A DNA stretch of 64,000 bases from Ciona intestinalis (taxonomy: Eukaryota > Chordata > Ascidiacea > Phlebobranchia > Cionidae). Below the pieces are notes generated by a model. That model was not told the DNA's origin, did not search any database, and saw only the letters and a list, made by a program, of their open reading frames with translations. The stretch covers positions 353,033 through 417,032 of the forward strand of contig NW_004190397.2 of NCBI RefSeq assembly GCF_000224145.3, given 5' to 3'. This document shows positions 62,319 through 64,000 of this stretch, piece after piece (within the stretch, counting starts at the first letter, position 1; each line of letters begins with the position of its first letter). Both the position numbers and the translations under genes were made by a program.

Positions 62319-64000
62319 TTATAATTCGATGTAGTGAACATTTCCACTACCAGTACCTGTATCACTATGTTGCAAATTACGGGTAACATTTAGCATTTGC
62401 ATGTGGTTGGCGAAATGCGACACAGTAGGATTTCTATTGCTTCCACCTCTTTGACGAATTCGACCAAAAAATGACTCCAAAACGTCTTGTGAAATCCGCA
62501 GAAAAATAACATATTCAGCACCAAGACCGAGCATGTAATCCAAAATTCCAATAAAAGATTTTGTTGTCATAAGGAGTCCTTGAAATGTTGCATCAGACAA
62601 ACACATTTTCGCTTTTTCAGTTGTTGTATAAGTTTCTCCATTGGACTTCTGGCGACCATTAACTGCATTTTTCCAATTCAAAAAGTAGGGTATAAAAAAT
62701 TCTTTCAGCCAGACAATTCTGTCATCATTCATTGAATAGAATGGTTTTTTGTCGATGTGTGTGCTGCCGACTGTTGAATTACAAATATCAAAAAATCTGT
62801 TCATTAATTTTACAAATGTTGCCATCGCTAAGTGCCCTTCCTTTTCCAACTCCTCTCCAACCGAATGTGACAAGACCTGCGCAGCATAACAAACTCTCAT
62901 ACGTTCAAAGTTGTTGGGAAAAACATGTTTGGATGTTAGTTTGTGCAGCTTGGTCAATTTATTTGGTGAATCAACATCCTTCAGATAAAGATCAACCACC
63001 ATGTCCCATAACATGAATCCATCATTCCACATACATTTGTGTTTCCCTCCCTTGCTACTGATCAAGTTATTTCTTGCAGTTTTAATCAAGTGGCTTGGGT
63101 CACTTACAAAATATAGTAACCTGCCAAATGCATTAAACTGTAAAAACTGACAATATAGCTGTTTAACTTACTTGTTGGAATCAAAGGGGTGTTTGCAGGC
63201 ATGTTGCATATCGGAGGCTTTACTTGATGCAAGCATGTTAAACAGTGTTCTGTTAGCTTGGCTACCGTCAGCTGTGTAAAAATTATGGGCTGATTACAGC
63301 TGAGTAAAAGAGTGATATTATAATATTATGGGAGAGAAAAATTCTGTTCAAAACTCACCAATAAGTGCAACAGGGAAAAGATTGGACACATTAACCAGCA
63401 GAGACAATGTTTTTAAAACAATGTGGTATAACGTTGTTGCTTTAAAGCCGTCCGATGGAACATAGCACACCATGTATGAAATACTTGCATTCATAATGCC
63501 TAAATAAATATCATTATATAGAATAATTACCATAGATTTCTTTTAATCAATAGCCACTCTAAAACAATTTAAATCTTTTAGTTTCTGTTAACACTTCAGA
63601 ATATGTGTGTATTTGATTCATTACACAATATTACAAGCTAAAAAATGTACAAGTTCATTTTACCTTTCACATATACTCCCAAGATATTTGTGGCAATTTT
63701 GTTGCGATCAACCAACTCGTTCAAATCTTCATCGCCCAAATCAATGTAACCAACAAATTCTCCAGTGTATCCATGATAAACTAGCTCTTCTGAGAAAAAA
63801 ACAAACATGTGAAATCGGATAAAACTCTCACTTTAAATATTCAATATACCTTTGACCTTCATTTCATCGATAATAACAGTCACTTGATTCTGTGGCAAAT
63901 CCAAAGTACCATCAACATGTAACTTTCTGAACATTTCAACTGAAATTCCTTCATCGGGGCGATTTGAATTTCTAACAATTTTAAAAACATTTTACTCAAG
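62319..64000 (-). mobile_element. P-element/THAP9-like DNA transposase, 3' part (5' part beyond the window)
   Basis: Five exons read from the right edge: beyond 64000 to 63850, 63789-63664, 63499-63359, 63271-63172, 63120-62319, all in phase and open (about 440 codons here). Recognised blocks in order are VTVIIDEMKVK with the likely first catalytic Asp, ELVYHGYTGEFVGYIDLGDE, NILGVYVKG, VCYVPSDGFKATTLYHIVLK, ADGSQANRTLFNML and FVSDPSHLIKTARNNL. The C-terminal hallmark ISQDVLESFFGRIRQRGGSN closes the series. This is the RNase H-like and GTP-binding/insertion core of P-type transposases. The N-terminal THAP domain would lie outside the window. Absence of stops over 440 codons suggests a young or conserved copy; whether it is mobile or domesticated cannot be judged without the ends. 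P-like elements are known from Ciona. Confidence 0.85.

Overview
The window is animal (chordate) nuclear DNA, most likely from the ascidian Ciona (C. intestinalis/robusta type). The basis is AT-rich sequence, short exons with GT-AG introns, a full-length vertebrate-like CEP290, and introns packed with a few short repeat families. One of these families is about 190 bp with GTAGGGTGGGG...CCCCACCCTAC ends; another is a tRNA-headed SINE. Both look like repeats known from Ciona, but the species call is inference. Three runs of exactly 50 N (23301-23350, 34759-34808, 60842-60891) mark draft-assembly gaps.

Left part, minus strand. At 433-6975 lies a ten-exon choline-transporter-like gene (SLC44 family) with an acidic Tyr-rich insertion and a long Lys-rich tail. 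At 8771-14264 lies a nine-exon C2H2 zinc-finger transcription factor of the ZNF384/ZNF362/rotund type. Both have CRE-like TGACGTCA sites just upstream.

Centre, plus strand. At 16504-47893 lies the ciliary transition-zone gene CEP290, of which 44 exons were placed with consistent phases. Between exons at 23123 and 30982 a stretch equal to very roughly 350-400 residues of human CEP290 is absent. In its place are an N gap and two further plus-strand genes (23590-25698 and 27717-30342). These two share a two-transmembrane core with a matching exon (same 145-nt length, same phases, similar junction residues), so they appear to be diverged paralogues. One ends in a (SDHDHHSN)n Asp/His repeat tail.

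Right part. At 49280-59409, plus strand, lies a 15-exon type II membrane intelectin-like lectin. Its lectin domain is split by a six-exon, phase 1-1, 227-residue module that I do not recognise. Tail-to-tail with it, at 59983-60311 on the minus strand, is a 65-residue secreted Arg-rich peptide precursor that looks like an antimicrobial peptide. The end of the window has an unrecognised intronless ORF (61064-61930) converging on the 3' part of a P-element/THAP9-type DNA transposase (62319 to beyond 64000, minus).

Repeats. The introns hold MITE-like elements, tRNA-derived SINEs, a second SINE-like family ending in AATAAAGTTATT, and a 71-bp satellite that keeps recurring just upstream of splice acceptors. 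They also hold several simple tandem arrays. I saw no LTR or virus-derived element, no CRISPR array and no convincing functional tRNA or rRNA gene.
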